The notes below the pieces were generated by a model. The model saw only the letters and a list, made by a program, of their open reading frames with translations, did no database searches and was not told the DNA's origin. Positions 42,876 to 56,033 of a DNA stretch of 64,000 nt are shown here, piece by piece. Source of the DNA: Gordonia namibiensis NBRC 108229 (GTDB lineage Bacteria > Actinomycetota > Actinomycetes > Mycobacteriales > Mycobacteriaceae); contig NZ_BAHE01000015.1 of assembly GCF_000298235.1 (NCBI RefSeq), positions 124,001-188,000 on the forward strand. The letters run 5' to 3'. Each line of letters opens with the position of its first letter. Position 1 is the first letter of the stretch. The translations under genes and the position numbers were made by a program.

Positions 42876-44096
42876 TCAGGAGCAGAGACCCTCGTCCTGC
42901 GCCGCCTTGGCGACCGCGGCCGCGACGGCCGGTGCGACCCGGTCGTCGAGCGGGCTCGGCACGATGCGATCGGCACGCAGGTCATCAGACGCCACCGAGA
43001 AGATCGCGTCTGCCGCAGCGATCTTCATGCCCTCGCTGATCCGGCGTGCGCCCGCGTCGAGTGCGCCCTTGAAGACGCCCGGGAAGGCGAGCACGTTGTT
43101 GATCTGATTCGGGAAGTCACTGCGTCCCGTTGCGACGACGGCCGCGTACTTGGCGGCGACCTCGGGGTGGATCTCCGGATCGGGGTTCGACAGCGCGAAC
43201 ACGATCGCGTCGTCGCTCATCGACGCGATGATCTCCTCGGGGATGAGGCCAGCCGAGACGCCGATGAAGACGTCGGCGCCGTCGAGTGCCTCCACCGCAC
43301 CGCCGGTCAGGCCGCGCGGGTTGGTGCGCGCCGCCAGGTCGGCCTTCGACTCGTTGAGGCCGTCGCGGCCCTCGGAGACGATGCCCTTCGAGTCGAGCAC
43401 GATGACGTCGGCGATGCCGACGGCGAGCAGGATGTTGGCACATGCGACGCCCGCGGCGCCGGCGCCGGAGATGACGACGCGCAGGGTGGTGATGTCACGG
43501 CCGAGGTGGGTGACGGCGCCCTTGAGGGCGGCGAGAACCACGATCGCGGTGCCGTGCTGGTCGTCGTGCATGACCGGGCAGTCGAGGGCCTCGATGACGC
43601 GACGCTCGATCTCGAAGCAGCGCGGTGCCGAGATGTCCTCGAGGTTGACCGCACCGAAGCTCGGACGCAGACGGATGAGGGTCTCGACGATCTCGTCGGG
43701 GTCCTTGGTGTCGAGAACGATCGGGATCGAGTTGAGTCCGGCGAAGCTGCGGAACAGTGCGGATTTGCCCTCCATGACCGGCAGCGACGCACGCGGGCCG
43801 ATGTCACCGAGGCCGAGCACGGCCGATCCGTCGCTCACCACGGCCACCAGACGGTCCGTCCAGGTGTACTTGTTCACCAGGGTGGCGTCGGTGTCGATCG
43901 CGCGCGACACCTGGGCGACGCCCGGGGTGTAGGCGATCGACAGGTCGCGCTGGGTGTCGATGGGCGCCCGCAGTTCGACCGACAGTTTGCCGCCGGCATG
44001 CGCCAAGAAGATCTCGTCGTCGGTGATAGGCAGATCGGCAATGGTCGGTTCGGTGAACGGGGTCTCGCCCATACGTGTGTCCTCCGTGCTTGTCAC
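42876..44096 (-). CDS. NAD(P)-dependent malic enzyme
   Basis: 406 aa from GTG 44096, seven bases after AGGAGGA; the in-frame ATG at 44150 lies upstream of that site. Visible: SIAYTPGVAQV and the catalytic-lysine region, LEDISAPRCFEIERR with the metal ligands, PVMHDDQHGTAIV, and the nucleotide fold VISGAGAAGVACANILL. The short (~400 aa) bacterial form decarboxylates malate to pyruvate. Divergent from a GntR regulator. Confidence 0.93.
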   Translation of the reverse strand: MTSTEDTRMGETPFTEPTIADLPITDDEIFLAHAGGKLSVELRAPIDTQRDLSIAYTPGVAQVSRAIDTDATLVNKYTWTDRLVAVVSDGSAVLGLGDIGPRASLPVMEGKSALFRSFAGLNSIPIVLDTKDPDEIVETLIRLRPSFGAVNLEDISAPRCFEIERRVIEALDCPVMHDDQHGTAIVVLAALKGAVTHLGRDITTLRVVISGAGAAGVACANILLAVGIADVIVLDSKGIVSEGRDGLNESKADLAARTNPRGLTGGAVEALDGADVFIGVSAGLIPEEIIASMSDDAIVFALSNPDPEIHPEVAAKYAAVVATGRSDFPNQINNVLAFPGVFKGALDAGARRISEGMKIAAADAIFSVASDDLRADRIVPSPLDDRVAPAVAAAVAKAAQDEGLCS

Positions 44097-44340
44097 GGTC
44101 GGGTCCTCCTGAATACCGCGAAACGCGGGTTGCATCGTCTCGCCGGCCACGCTGCCCGCGAGCTATCGAGATACGCATCGACGCCGGGGCGGGTAGCTCG
44201 GCGGAGGCGAATCGGGCGCTCGAGCGAGGGTGACGCTCGTTACGGCCGCATTAAGTGTCTCACTGCTTGGGACCGTTCTGGAAGGCGGGTCGGCGCTGGT
44301 GACGGCTTCATCGGACATTGGTAAGGTACAACTTGTGTCT

Positions 44341-44991
44341 ATGTCGCATACCTCTGCCGAATCCGCTGCTGAGCGTGTATATGCCGAGGTCAAAGAGCAG
44401 ATCCTCACAAATGAGATCGCCGGCGGTGAGCTGATCAGCGAGGGTGAGATCGCCTCGAAGTGCTCGGTCAGCCGCACCCCCGTGCGTGAGGCGTTCCTGC
44501 GTCTCGAGACCGAGGGATGGATGCGGCTCTACCCGAAACGGGGAGCGCTCGTGGTGCCGATCGGCGACCGCGAGAAACGCGACGTCGTCGACGCTCGGCG
44601 TCTCCTCGAAGGACATGCCGTCCGGTCGGTCACGTCCCGGCCCGCCGCCGTCGCCGAGCTGGTGGCACGCCTCCGCGACAACCTCGACGCCCATCGACGC
44701 GCCGACGCCACCGACGCGGCCGAGTTCTCGCGCCTCGACGCCGAGTTCCACCAGCTCATCGCAGCGGCCGGCGACAATCCGCTCCTCGCCGACTTCTACA
44801 CGACGTTGGGGGAGCGCCATCGACGCATGACGATCGCCTCGGTGCACCGCGACGCCGCGGTGGCGACGCGCATCCTCACCGATCACCTCGACCTCCTCGG
44901 TGCCATCGAATCCGCGGACGCCGACCGTTTCGAACACCTCTTGGCAGGGCACCTCGCCGGTGTCCACGACCTCTCGGGAGAACCCGCATGA
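44341..44991 (+). CDS. GntR-family (FadR/FCD) regulator
   Basis: 216 aa from ATG 44341 (GTG 44335, two codons upstream, has the better-spaced AAGGT and is possible). Winged helix ERVYAEVKEQILTNEIAGGELISEGEIASKCSVSRTPVREAFLRLETEGWMRLYPKRGALV, then an FCD ligand domain with its metal-binding-type DAEFHQLI. Coupled by ATGA to the MFS gene, so it probably controls that transporter. Confidence 0.92.
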   Translation: MSHTSAESAAERVYAEVKEQILTNEIAGGELISEGEIASKCSVSRTPVREAFLRLETEGWMRLYPKRGALVVPIGDREKRDVVDARRLLEGHAVRSVTSRPAAVAELVARLRDNLDAHRRADATDAAEFSRLDAEFHQLIAAAGDNPLLADFYTTLGERHRRMTIASVHRDAAVATRILTDHLDLLGAIESADADRFEHLLAGHLAGVHDLSGEPA

Positions 44992-46253
44992 CCGACAACC
45001 GCAACCGCTTCGGATGGCCCGCCGTCTCGCTGGCCGTCTTCGCGACCGCGTGGGGCGGCAACGAGTTCACCCCGCTGCTGGTCCTATACCGACAGATCAC
45101 CGATCTGTCGCCGGTCGTCGTCGACGCCCTGCTGTTCGCCTACGTGCTGGGCATCGTGCCCGCGCTGCTGATCGGTGGGCCGCTGTCTGACCGCTTCGGT
45201 CGACGGCCGCTCATGCTGCCTGCGCCGGTGTTCGCCGCGCTGGGTTCGGTGCTGTTGGCCGCGGGTTCGCAGTCGGTGACCCTGCTGACCGCGGGGCGCA
45301 TCTGCAGCGGCATCGCCCTGGGCCTGTCGATGGCCGTCGGCGGCAGCTGGATCAAGGAACTGTCCGACCGCGACGGTGCGCGGGCAGGCGCCGGCGCCGG
45401 ACGCGCGGCGATGAGCCTGACCGCTGGATTCGGTATCGGCGCGGGCGTCGCCGGCGTACTCGCCCAGTGGGGTCCGTGGCCGCATGTGCTGCCGTACCTG
45501 GTGAACATCGCCATCGCGGTGTGCGCGGGAGCCCTGCTGACGGTCGTGCCGGAGACGCGATTCCGCAGTTCGACGCCTGGCCGTCTGGTCGACGATCTGC
45601 GTATCCCGGCTGCCGGTCACCGGCGGTTCATGTTCGTCGTCCTGCCGGTCGCGCCGTGGGTGTTCGGTGCCGCCGCGTCGGCGTACGCGATCATCCCGGC
45701 GCTGATGTCGGCACGGACCTCCGGCGCGCCGATCGCGTTCGCGGCATTGTGTTGTGTCTTGGGACTCGGTGCCGGATTCGGTATCCAGTCGGTGGGCCGA
45801 CGCATCGACGTGCCGGGGAGCTCGCGCGGCGTGGTCGTCGCCCTCACGACCCTCGTCGCGGGCATGCTGGTCGCCGCGCTGGCCGCGCACGTGCTGACGG
45901 TGTGGCTGTCCCTGGTCGCCGCGACGCTGCTGGGTTGCGGCTACGGCATGGCGCTGATTGCCGGCCTTCTCGAGGTGCAGCGCATCGCCGGGCCCGACGA
46001 CCTCGCCGGCCTGACCGCCGTCTTCTACAGCGTCACCTACCTGGGGTTCGCCGTGCCCGCGCTCCTCGCGTGGATCACCGAGACCTGGACCTCGATCACC
46101 TACACCGAGATGTTCCTGTTCGGTGCGATCGCCGCGCTGGCTTGCCTCGCGGTCGCCGCGTCGGGGCACACCAGGCATCGCCCGGAGGTCCGGCCGGAGG
46201 TCGTCGAGCAGCCGATGCGAGCCGAGGGCGTCGTCACCGGACAGTCGCACTGA
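44988..46253 (+). CDS. MFS transporter
   Basis: 421 aa from ATG 44988 in the ATGA overlap. Twelve membrane helices and the MFS loop 2-3 signature GGPLSDRFGRRPLM (residues ~60-73). Short cytoplasmic C-terminal tail. Coupling with a GntR regulator points to inducible uptake or efflux of a small molecule; no substrate can be named. Confidence 0.92.
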   Translation: MTDNRNRFGWPAVSLAVFATAWGGNEFTPLLVLYRQITDLSPVVVDALLFAYVLGIVPALLIGGPLSDRFGRRPLMLPAPVFAALGSVLLAAGSQSVTLLTAGRICSGIALGLSMAVGGSWIKELSDRDGARAGAGAGRAAMSLTAGFGIGAGVAGVLAQWGPWPHVLPYLVNIAIAVCAGALLTVVPETRFRSSTPGRLVDDLRIPAAGHRRFMFVVLPVAPWVFGAAASAYAIIPALMSARTSGAPIAFAALCCVLGLGAGFGIQSVGRRIDVPGSSRGVVVALTTLVAGMLVAALAAHVLTVWLSLVAATLLGCGYGMALIAGLLEVQRIAGPDDLAGLTAVFYSVTYLGFAVPALLAWITETWTSITYTEMFLFGAIAALACLAVAASGHTRHRPEVRPEVVEQPMRAEGVVTGQSH

Positions 46254-46357
46254 GACGACGCCGGGTACCCTGCTGAGTGTTTGGTCGGGGCTCGCCAGGG
46301 AGCGGAAGCGGGTCCCACCGCGGGGTGTGACGAGCGAGTGTGGAAAGGCGCGGGGTG

Positions 46358-48475
46358 ATGGTGCTGGCTGCGTGGGTGGTGATCGTGTCCGCGCTGGTCC
46401 TGATTCTCCCGGGCGCCTTCGTGGGTCGGCGGATGAACCTGCCGTGGCCGGTGGCGTTCGCGGCCGGACCCGCCATCACCTTCGCCCTGGTCTCCATCCT
46501 CACCGTCCTGTACTCGGCGGTCGGCTTCGAATGGAACGCGGTCTCGGCGCTCGTCGGGCTGGTCCTGGCGCTCGTCGGTGCCTGGCTGTACTCGCGCCTG
46601 CTCGGCACCGGAATCGGGCGTCGCCTCGCGCCGGCACCGGCGGACACCGGTGAGCTACGCGTCGGGCGCACCGCGATCCTGCGCGCGGCGGCAGGTCTCG
46701 GACTCGGTGGACTCATCATCGCAATCACCTGCATCCGACCGGTGGCCAAGACCGCCTTCGCGGGCCTGAACAACATCTCGCAGGTGTGGGACTCGTTGTG
46801 GCACGCCAGTTCCCTGCGGTGGATCGACGAGACGGGTGTCGGTTCGGCCATGCGCATGGGTGAGCTGATGAACTACGACACCCAGGGGTTCAACTACTAC
46901 CCGAACACGTGGCACGCACTGGGCGCCTTGCTGTTCCCGCTGACCGGCGCGAACCCCGTCGAGCTCTACAACACGTATTCGCCTGCGGTGCTGGCTGTCA
47001 CGGTCCCGCTGGGTGTGGCGTCGTTGGCCTACTGGTTCGCCCGTCATCGCTACGACGTCGACAATTCTGCGCTCATCGCGGGCACCGCCGCCGCTGTCTC
47101 CGCGCTGTTCCCGTCGCTCCCGTACGTCGAGGTGCAGCTGACCTCGGTGCCCAACGCCGTCGGCGTGAGCCTGGCTCCGGTCGCGGCGGTCCTGGTTCTC
47201 AGCGTCGTCCGGGACCGATCGCGGGTGGCGCCCGCGGCCCTGGCCGTGGCAGGCGTGACGGCAACGCATCCTTCCGGCCTGATCCTCGTCGGTGTCATCG
47301 TCGGACTGTGGTGGCTGTGCGAGGGACTGTGGCGTCCGGCGACGAGTCGTCTCGCCGATCTCGCGACACTCGCCGTCACCGCCGTGCTCACGATGATCCT
47401 CATCTTCCCCGTGGTGATCGGCACGATTCGGGTCGCCGACACCAACGAACTCCCGTTCTTCGACTTCCGCGAGGAAGGAATCGGGGTTCTGCGCGGCCTG
47501 GCGCAGGGCGCGTTCAACGGCACGATCCCGCTGGAGCTCAACCACTTCCCGATCTGGCCGCTGATCACCGTGACGGTTCTCGGTCTCGGCGTGCTGGCCT
47601 GGCTGCGCTGCTGGGCGGGACTCGCCGTCTGGTTGGTCTTCGCGCTGGTGACGACCAACTCGGTGGTGTCGCTGGGTCCGCTGTCCTACCCGCTCGGCGC
47701 GATCGGCGGCTACTTCTACAACTCGCCGCACCGACTCACCTTCGTCGTCGCGATCTTCTCGGCAGCGGCCGCGGGTGTCGCGATCGGCGTGGCGGTGGTC
47801 GCGTTGATCGGCGTCCTCGGGCGGCGGTTCGGTCAGTCCGACGAGAAGTCTGCCAAGGGCACCGCACGCGCAGGTTGGCTGGTCGCGGCGACCTACGTGG
47901 TGCTGCTCGCGCTGATCGCCGGCGCCGCAGTTGTCCGCTACCCGCCGAACGCACAGATCGCCTCGAAGGAACGCGGCGGCAAGTACGTCGGCCCCGACGA
48001 CCTCGCCGCCTACGCCTGGCTGGCATCGCAGCCTGATGCGCAGGACGTGCTCGTCCTGAACAACCTCGATCAGGGCACCGGCTGGTTGTACCCGGTCACC
48101 GGCGTCACCCCGATGTTCCCGTTCTACCGGGCCAACGAATTCTCCGACCGGCAGCGCGACCTCTTCTGGGGCGTCGCGAAGATCGGCGCCGACCCCGCGA
48201 TCGACCAGATCGTCCGGGACATGAACGTGCACTACGTGATCGACTCCCCGATGAGCTACTGGGAGTTCCAGCGCGGCCGGCCCGACCCGGCAAACGGCCA
48301 CCAGGGCGACCCGTTCCTCGAACTGCGCGAAAACGGCGCTCCCGGACTGACCGAGGTCTTCCGCCAGGGCGAGGCCGTCGTCTACCGCGTCAACGACCTG
48401 GTCTACCCGCCGCCCCCACCCGCCGAAAGTGCTCCGGCCGAGGGCGTCCCGCCCGTCCCGGGCCCTGTTCCCTGA
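46358..48475 (+). CDS. Large polytopic membrane protein (DUF6541 type)
   Basis: 705 aa from ATG 46358, eight bases after GAAAGG (GTG 46340 in frame would add six residues). About 13-14 membrane helices, with a large extracytoplasmic loop after helix 4 (LNNISQVWDSLWHASSLRWI ... YYPNTWHALGALLFPL) resembling glycosyltransferase-C proteins. The C-terminal ~150 residues are extracytoplasmic (LASQPDAQDVLVLNNLDQGTGWLYPVTG), ending in a Pro-rich tail. DUF6541 proteins are common in actinobacteria and may act in envelope polysaccharide synthesis; that is inference. Confidence 0.85.
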   Translation: MVLAAWVVIVSALVLILPGAFVGRRMNLPWPVAFAAGPAITFALVSILTVLYSAVGFEWNAVSALVGLVLALVGAWLYSRLLGTGIGRRLAPAPADTGELRVGRTAILRAAAGLGLGGLIIAITCIRPVAKTAFAGLNNISQVWDSLWHASSLRWIDETGVGSAMRMGELMNYDTQGFNYYPNTWHALGALLFPLTGANPVELYNTYSPAVLAVTVPLGVASLAYWFARHRYDVDNSALIAGTAAAVSALFPSLPYVEVQLTSVPNAVGVSLAPVAAVLVLSVVRDRSRVAPAALAVAGVTATHPSGLILVGVIVGLWWLCEGLWRPATSRLADLATLAVTAVLTMILIFPVVIGTIRVADTNELPFFDFREEGIGVLRGLAQGAFNGTIPLELNHFPIWPLITVTVLGLGVLAWLRCWAGLAVWLVFALVTTNSVVSLGPLSYPLGAIGGYFYNSPHRLTFVVAIFSAAAAGVAIGVAVVALIGVLGRRFGQSDEKSAKGTARAGWLVAATYVVLLALIAGAAVVRYPPNAQIASKERGGKYVGPDDLAAYAWLASQPDAQDVLVLNNLDQGTGWLYPVTGVTPMFPFYRANEFSDRQRDLFWGVAKIGADPAIDQIVRDMNVHYVIDSPMSYWEFQRGRPDPANGHQGDPFLELRENGAPGLTEVFRQGEAVVYRVNDLVYPPPPPAESAPAEGVPPVPGPVP

Positions 48476-48717
48476 GGTGCGAGGAGCATTGGTCGCTGGG
48501 CTGAGTGGCGACGGAGGAGCGTATCGAAGCCGACGAGCCCCTGGTGAGACTCCGTCGCCCACCTGACTACCGGTCGACGTCAACCCGACCGGCAGACTTC
48601 GATCGACGTCTGCCGGTCGAGTTGAGGTTCGGCAGTCGGGGATCCGGGCGCTCCTCAGGGAGCGGACCATTCGACCTTCACGACGGCCGGTTCACCGGCC
48701 CTTCGAAGCTCGCTGTG
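48476..48717. repeat. Convergent junction with hairpin and repeat fragments
   Basis: 242 bases between the membrane-protein gene and the HNH gene. It opens with CTGAGGTGCGAGGAGC, a relative of the repeat family at 56664 and 58859, and contains an 11-bp perfect stem GACCGGCAGAC (48587-48597) / GTCTGCCGGTC (48608-48618), probably a terminator. CTCCTCAGGGAGC at ~48650 recalls the repeats at 12051. No gene is visible. Confidence 0.7.
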
Positions 48718-50304
48718 TCAGCCGCGCGGGTACGCCGCGGCGAGGAGTAGCGAGGCGAGGGTGGCTTCGGCGTCGGAGGCGTTGCGGAGGTCGATGACTT
48801 CACGCATCTGTAGGCGTGTTTCATTGCCGGACTCGGTGTCGGGTCCGTGGATTTCGGTGCGCACTTGTTGGAGGTGTTGGGCGAATCGGCGGGGTATGTC
48901 GGGTCGCCGGTTGATGCGTTCGGGGTTGGGTGGTGCGCCGGGTTTGGCGTTGAGTCGCCAGGCGCAGCGGCCTTCGTCGGGTCCTTCGCGCACCATGCGG
49001 GTGGTGAACTGTCCTGCCTGTTTTCCGACCATGCGGTTGTGTTTTGGGCAGGCGGGGGTGAGGTCGGTGATGTCGGTGAGGCCGCCGTCGGCCCAGTCGA
49101 GTTGGGCGTGATGCATTTCCACGTGTGCGGCGGCGAGGCCGCAGCCTGGGGTGGAGCAGCTTTCACCGTCGGGTCGGGCGAAGGAGACGAGGCGTTGTTC
49201 GCGGGTGGCGAGGCGTTTGCCGCGTCCGAAGTACAGCGGGACGGCGGTGGCGTCTTTGAATACCGCCAGCCAGGGTTGGGCATTGGCGGCCATGTCGATG
49301 AGGTCGGGGATGGGGATGAGGGTGCCGGTGGCGGTGGTGGCGAACCCGGCTTCGCGGACCAGGTCGGTGAGGTCGGCTTTGATGATCAGTTGGGTCGGTA
49401 ACCCGCGGTGACTCTTACCCAGGAGCCCGTCGTCGAAGACAGCTTTGAGCAGGGCGTTGAACGCGTCGTGATTGAGTTGGGCGGGGGTGCGGTCGTCACG
49501 TTCGGCCGCAGCAGCGACCGTGTCGGGGTCGGCGTCTTCGATCGATCCGTGTGGGGAGTTGGGGTCGTCGGGGTTGTTCATGCCGGGTGTGGCCCACACG
49601 GCGAGCAGCATGGTGATCCGGGCGAGCAGTTCGGGGGTGAGGTTGGCGGTCATTTTGGCGGTGCCGTCGGCGCGTTGGCGGTGGACCGACAGGTTGCGGC
49701 GGCGTTTGCGGTCGGTGTCGTCGGCGAGTGTGCCGTCGGGGTCGAGGTGGGCGAGTAGGCGTGCGCCGAGGGCGGTGATGTCGGCGGGGGTGTGGTCGAC
49801 GGCGATCTCGGCCATCTGTCGTTCGGCGGCGACCTTCACGTCGTGGTCGACGGCGTGGGGGATCTGGTCGAGGACGTCGAGTACTGCCCGGACGTGGGAG
49901 GTGCTGACGTGGCCGTCTGCCAATGCTTCTGCCAGAGCGGGGTGTTCGGGTTCGAGTGGTTCGCCGGTGGGGCTGAGGTGGGTGGCGGTTGCGTGGCGTT
50001 GTTTGGTGCGGCGCATGGGGTCGGCCACGCGTAGGCGGTGGGTCATGAACGCGGTGATACTGCGATGCCCGGTCTTGTGGGGCAGATCGCGGTCGGCGAT
50101 CTCGACGATCTGTCTGTCGCCGGCGAAAGTCATTCGGGCAATTGCCCGTTCGGTCTCGGCGGCGACATCGACGAGTTCGTTGTGCGAGCATCCGGCGAGG
50201 TTCATCGTCTGCAGCTCGTCGATGAGGGAATGGATCTGGTCGATGACAGCGACGGCGCCGGACGGTTCAGCGGCGTCCGGATTGCCCAGCGATGTGTCGG
50301 ACAT
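48718..50304 (-). CDS. DUF222/HNH endonuclease-like protein (13E12 family)
   Basis: 528 aa from ATG 50304 (MSDTSLGNPD); the frame extends upstream but the ribosome-binding and family start favour this ATG. Residues ~20-330 are the helical DUF222 region; an HNH domain follows with CSTPGCGLAAAHVEMHHAQLDWADGGLTDITDLTPACPKHN (two CxxC-like pairs around the HNH core). These repeated proteins of mycolic-acid bacteria behave like mobile, multi-copy elements. Codons use more C/A-ending runs than neighbouring genes. Activity is unproven. Confidence 0.92.
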   Translation of the reverse strand: MSDTSLGNPDAAEPSGAVAVIDQIHSLIDELQTMNLAGCSHNELVDVAAETERAIARMTFAGDRQIVEIADRDLPHKTGHRSITAFMTHRLRVADPMRRTKQRHATATHLSPTGEPLEPEHPALAEALADGHVSTSHVRAVLDVLDQIPHAVDHDVKVAAERQMAEIAVDHTPADITALGARLLAHLDPDGTLADDTDRKRRRNLSVHRQRADGTAKMTANLTPELLARITMLLAVWATPGMNNPDDPNSPHGSIEDADPDTVAAAAERDDRTPAQLNHDAFNALLKAVFDDGLLGKSHRGLPTQLIIKADLTDLVREAGFATTATGTLIPIPDLIDMAANAQPWLAVFKDATAVPLYFGRGKRLATREQRLVSFARPDGESCSTPGCGLAAAHVEMHHAQLDWADGGLTDITDLTPACPKHNRMVGKQAGQFTTRMVREGPDEGRCAWRLNAKPGAPPNPERINRRPDIPRRFAQHLQQVRTEIHGPDTESGNETRLQMREVIDLRNASDAEATLASLLLAAAYPRG

Positions 50305-50506
50305 GGCGGCCACCCCCTGAACCGATAGTGCGAATGTATGTTCGATAGTACGCCCGAAACCCAAGCACTGCAACGATTGTCGACGAAGGTTTCGTCGAGT
50401 AATTCTGTCGGTAGGTACTGGTAGAGTGCGGGTTCGCCTCGATCCGACGGGCCATATCCGGCCAAAACTCGCGCCCGATGACGGGGACGGGGGTTAGCGT
50501 CGAAGT

Positions 50507-51343
50507 ATGCAGTCGTGGATGTGTGTTTTCTGCGCAAACGAGTTCGCCCCCGACGCGGACCTTCCCGAGGTCTGTCCGATCTGTGACGACGACCGCCAAT
50601 GGTTGCCTACGAGCGGGCAGCAGTGGACCCGGCTCGACGAGAACGCCGACAACGCTCTCGACGTCACGGAGGTTGAGCCCGGCCTCGTCCGGTTGTCGCT
50701 GAGACCGTCGGTCGGTATCGGTCAGCAGGGATTCCTGGTGACCACCCCGGAGGGCAACATCCTCTGGGAGCCATCAGGTTTCATCGGCCCGGCCCTCATG
50801 GACTGGTTGGACCTACACGGCGGTGTCAACGCAATCGCAGCCAGTCACCCGCACCTCTACGGCGCCAGTGTGTCCATCAGCCACCATTTCGGCGGGGTGC
50901 CGGTCTTCTACAACGACGTCGATCGCCGATGGCTGACCCGACCCGACCCGGTCGCGAAGTTCTGGTCGGGTGAGGCAGAGGTCCTCGGCGATGTTCGACT
51001 CGTCCAGTGCGGCGGGCACTTCCCGGGCAGCGCAGTGCTGCACCTGCCGCACGCCGCGGACGGTCGGGGAGCGCTGCTGACCGGCGACACCATCAAAGGT
51101 GTCGCGCAACCGGGCATGGTGACGTTCATGCGGAGCTACCCGAACATGATCCCGTTGTCGCCGAGGCTCGTTCGTCAGATCGTCGGCCGGGTCACGGCAC
51201 TGTCCTTCGACCGGTTGTACGACGCTTTCGGCGTCGTCGTCGACGAGAACGCGCGTGAGGTCGTCGAATCGTCAGCCCGGCGCTACATCGGTTGGGCCAG
51301 CGACGAGATCGTCGATCCCGACGATCCGTTCGCCACTCGATGA
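50507..51343 (+). CDS. Zinc-ribbon/metallo-beta-lactamase-fold protein
   Basis: 278 aa. The N-terminal ~35 residues form a rubredoxin-like zinc ribbon (CVFCANEF ... CPICDDD). The rest is a metallo-beta-lactamase fold, but the usual HxHxDH has become HPHLYGA (residues ~113-119); GGHFPGS and TGDTIKG remain. Metal binding is therefore partly lost or altered. Possibly a hydrolase of unusual type or a redox/sensor protein. Confidence 0.85.
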   Translation: MQSWMCVFCANEFAPDADLPEVCPICDDDRQWLPTSGQQWTRLDENADNALDVTEVEPGLVRLSLRPSVGIGQQGFLVTTPEGNILWEPSGFIGPALMDWLDLHGGVNAIAASHPHLYGASVSISHHFGGVPVFYNDVDRRWLTRPDPVAKFWSGEAEVLGDVRLVQCGGHFPGSAVLHLPHAADGRGALLTGDTIKGVAQPGMVTFMRSYPNMIPLSPRLVRQIVGRVTALSFDRLYDAFGVVVDENAREVVESSARRYIGWASDEIVDPDDPFATR

Positions 51344-51347
51344 CGGT

Positions 51348-52367
<1,020 letters not shown>

Positions 52368-52472
52368 GTGACCACCGTAGGCGCCGGACCTGGGAGAACG
52401 CCAAACGTGCCCCGCTTGTCAGCAGGAGATCGGTAGCCCTGGGGTCCTGTGCTGGTCGGGAGGTCCGTCTGA

Positions 52473-53369
52473 CTATCGGCGGAAGTAGTGCCCGGCGCTC
52501 AGATCCTCGATCAGGCCGGGCTCGACGGGCGTCCAGTTGAGTGACTGCTGGGTGAGGGAGCTCGAGGCCGGTGTGTCGAGAGCGAAGAACGAACCCACCC
52601 AGCCGAAGTGCGACAGTGCCTCATCTGGGTCGACCGAGCGGCTCGGGATATCGAGCTCGTGACCGATCACCTCGGCGATCTCACGGGTGGCGATCCCTTC
52701 CTCGCCGACGGCGTGCATCACCGATCCGGGTGGCGCCTTCTCGAGTGCCAGCCGGGTCATCCGCGCGGCGTCCCGAACATGCACAGCAGGCCATCTGTTG
52801 GAGCCGTCGCCCACGTACCCGGACACCCCGGTCTCCCGAGCCGCCTCGATGATCGTAGAGATGAATCCGTGGTCCCCGACTCCGTGCACGGTGGTGGAGA
52901 ACCGCAGGGCAACAGGGCGGACACCTTTCTCGGTGTAACCGAAGGCGAGTTCTTCGCCACCGCCGCGGGGCGCATCGGGACCACGCATCGAGTGGGAGTC
53001 GTTTTCCGTCACGACATGTCCCGGTCGGATGCCGGCGACACCCGAGGCGAACAGCAGGGGACGGTCGGAACCGGCCATCGTCTCGCACAGCGTCTCCAGG
53101 ACCGACCGCTCGGTGCGACCGGCGCCGGCGTAGTCGGAGAAGTCGTGCTTGAAAGCGAGGTGGACGACGCCGTCGGCGGCGTCGGCTCCCTTTCGCAGAC
53201 TCTCCAGATCGTCGAGGTCGCCGCGGTGCACCTCGACACCCTTGTCGTGGAGGGCCGCGGCGGCTTCACGCGAACGGGCGAGGCCGACCACCTCGTGACC
53301 GGCGTCGAGCAATTCGGGGACAACCGCTGATCCGATCCAACCGGATGCGCCGGTGACGAAAACACGCAT
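52473..53369 (-). CDS. NAD-dependent epimerase/dehydratase (SDR)
   Basis: 298 aa from ATG 53369, seven bases after AGGAGG (an earlier in-frame start at 53399 is less likely). Rossmann motif TGASGWIGSAV, HLAFKHDFSDY, LLFASG and a Tyr/Lys pair in FGYTEKG. Atypical SDR of the NmrA/DUF-like group often regulated by an adjacent TetR. Two identical dyads lie in the short space to the divergent TetR gene. Confidence 0.9.
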   Translation of the reverse strand: MRVFVTGASGWIGSAVVPELLDAGHEVVGLARSREAAAALHDKGVEVHRGDLDDLESLRKGADAADGVVHLAFKHDFSDYAGAGRTERSVLETLCETMAGSDRPLLFASGVAGIRPGHVVTENDSHSMRGPDAPRGGGEELAFGYTEKGVRPVALRFSTTVHGVGDHGFISTIIEAARETGVSGYVGDGSNRWPAVHVRDAARMTRLALEKAPPGSVMHAVGEEGIATREIAEVIGHELDIPSRSVDPDEALSHFGWVGSFFALDTPASSSLTQQSLNWTPVEPGLIEDLSAGHYFRR

Positions 53370-53404
53370 GGTGAGGCCTCCTGTCTCGAGGTCCGACATC
53401 AGGT

Positions 53405-53454
53405 GATGTCAGAAACTGACATCACCATAGCACCTGATGTCAGTAACTGACATC
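53405..53454. promoter_or_regulatory. Two TetR operators
   Basis: GATGTCAGAAACTGACATC (53405-53423) and GATGTCAGTAACTGACATC (53436-53454) are 19-bp palindromes differing at one centre base, spaced 31 bases apart (three helical turns), between the divergent SDR and TetR genes. Confidence 0.88.
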
Positions 53455-53468
53455 GATATGCTTCAGCA

Positions 53469-56005
<2,537 letters not shown>

Positions 56006-56033
56006 GTACACATCCGATGCGAAAGGCTCATCC

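Noticed and set aside
42675..44324. 549-aa plus-strand frame opposite the malic enzyme gene
   Set aside because: Shadow frame; malic enzyme motifs are on the minus strand.
46655..48670. 671-aa minus-strand frame opposite the DUF6541 gene
   Set aside because: Asp/Arg/His-rich shadow composition; the opposite strand encodes a clear polytopic membrane protein.
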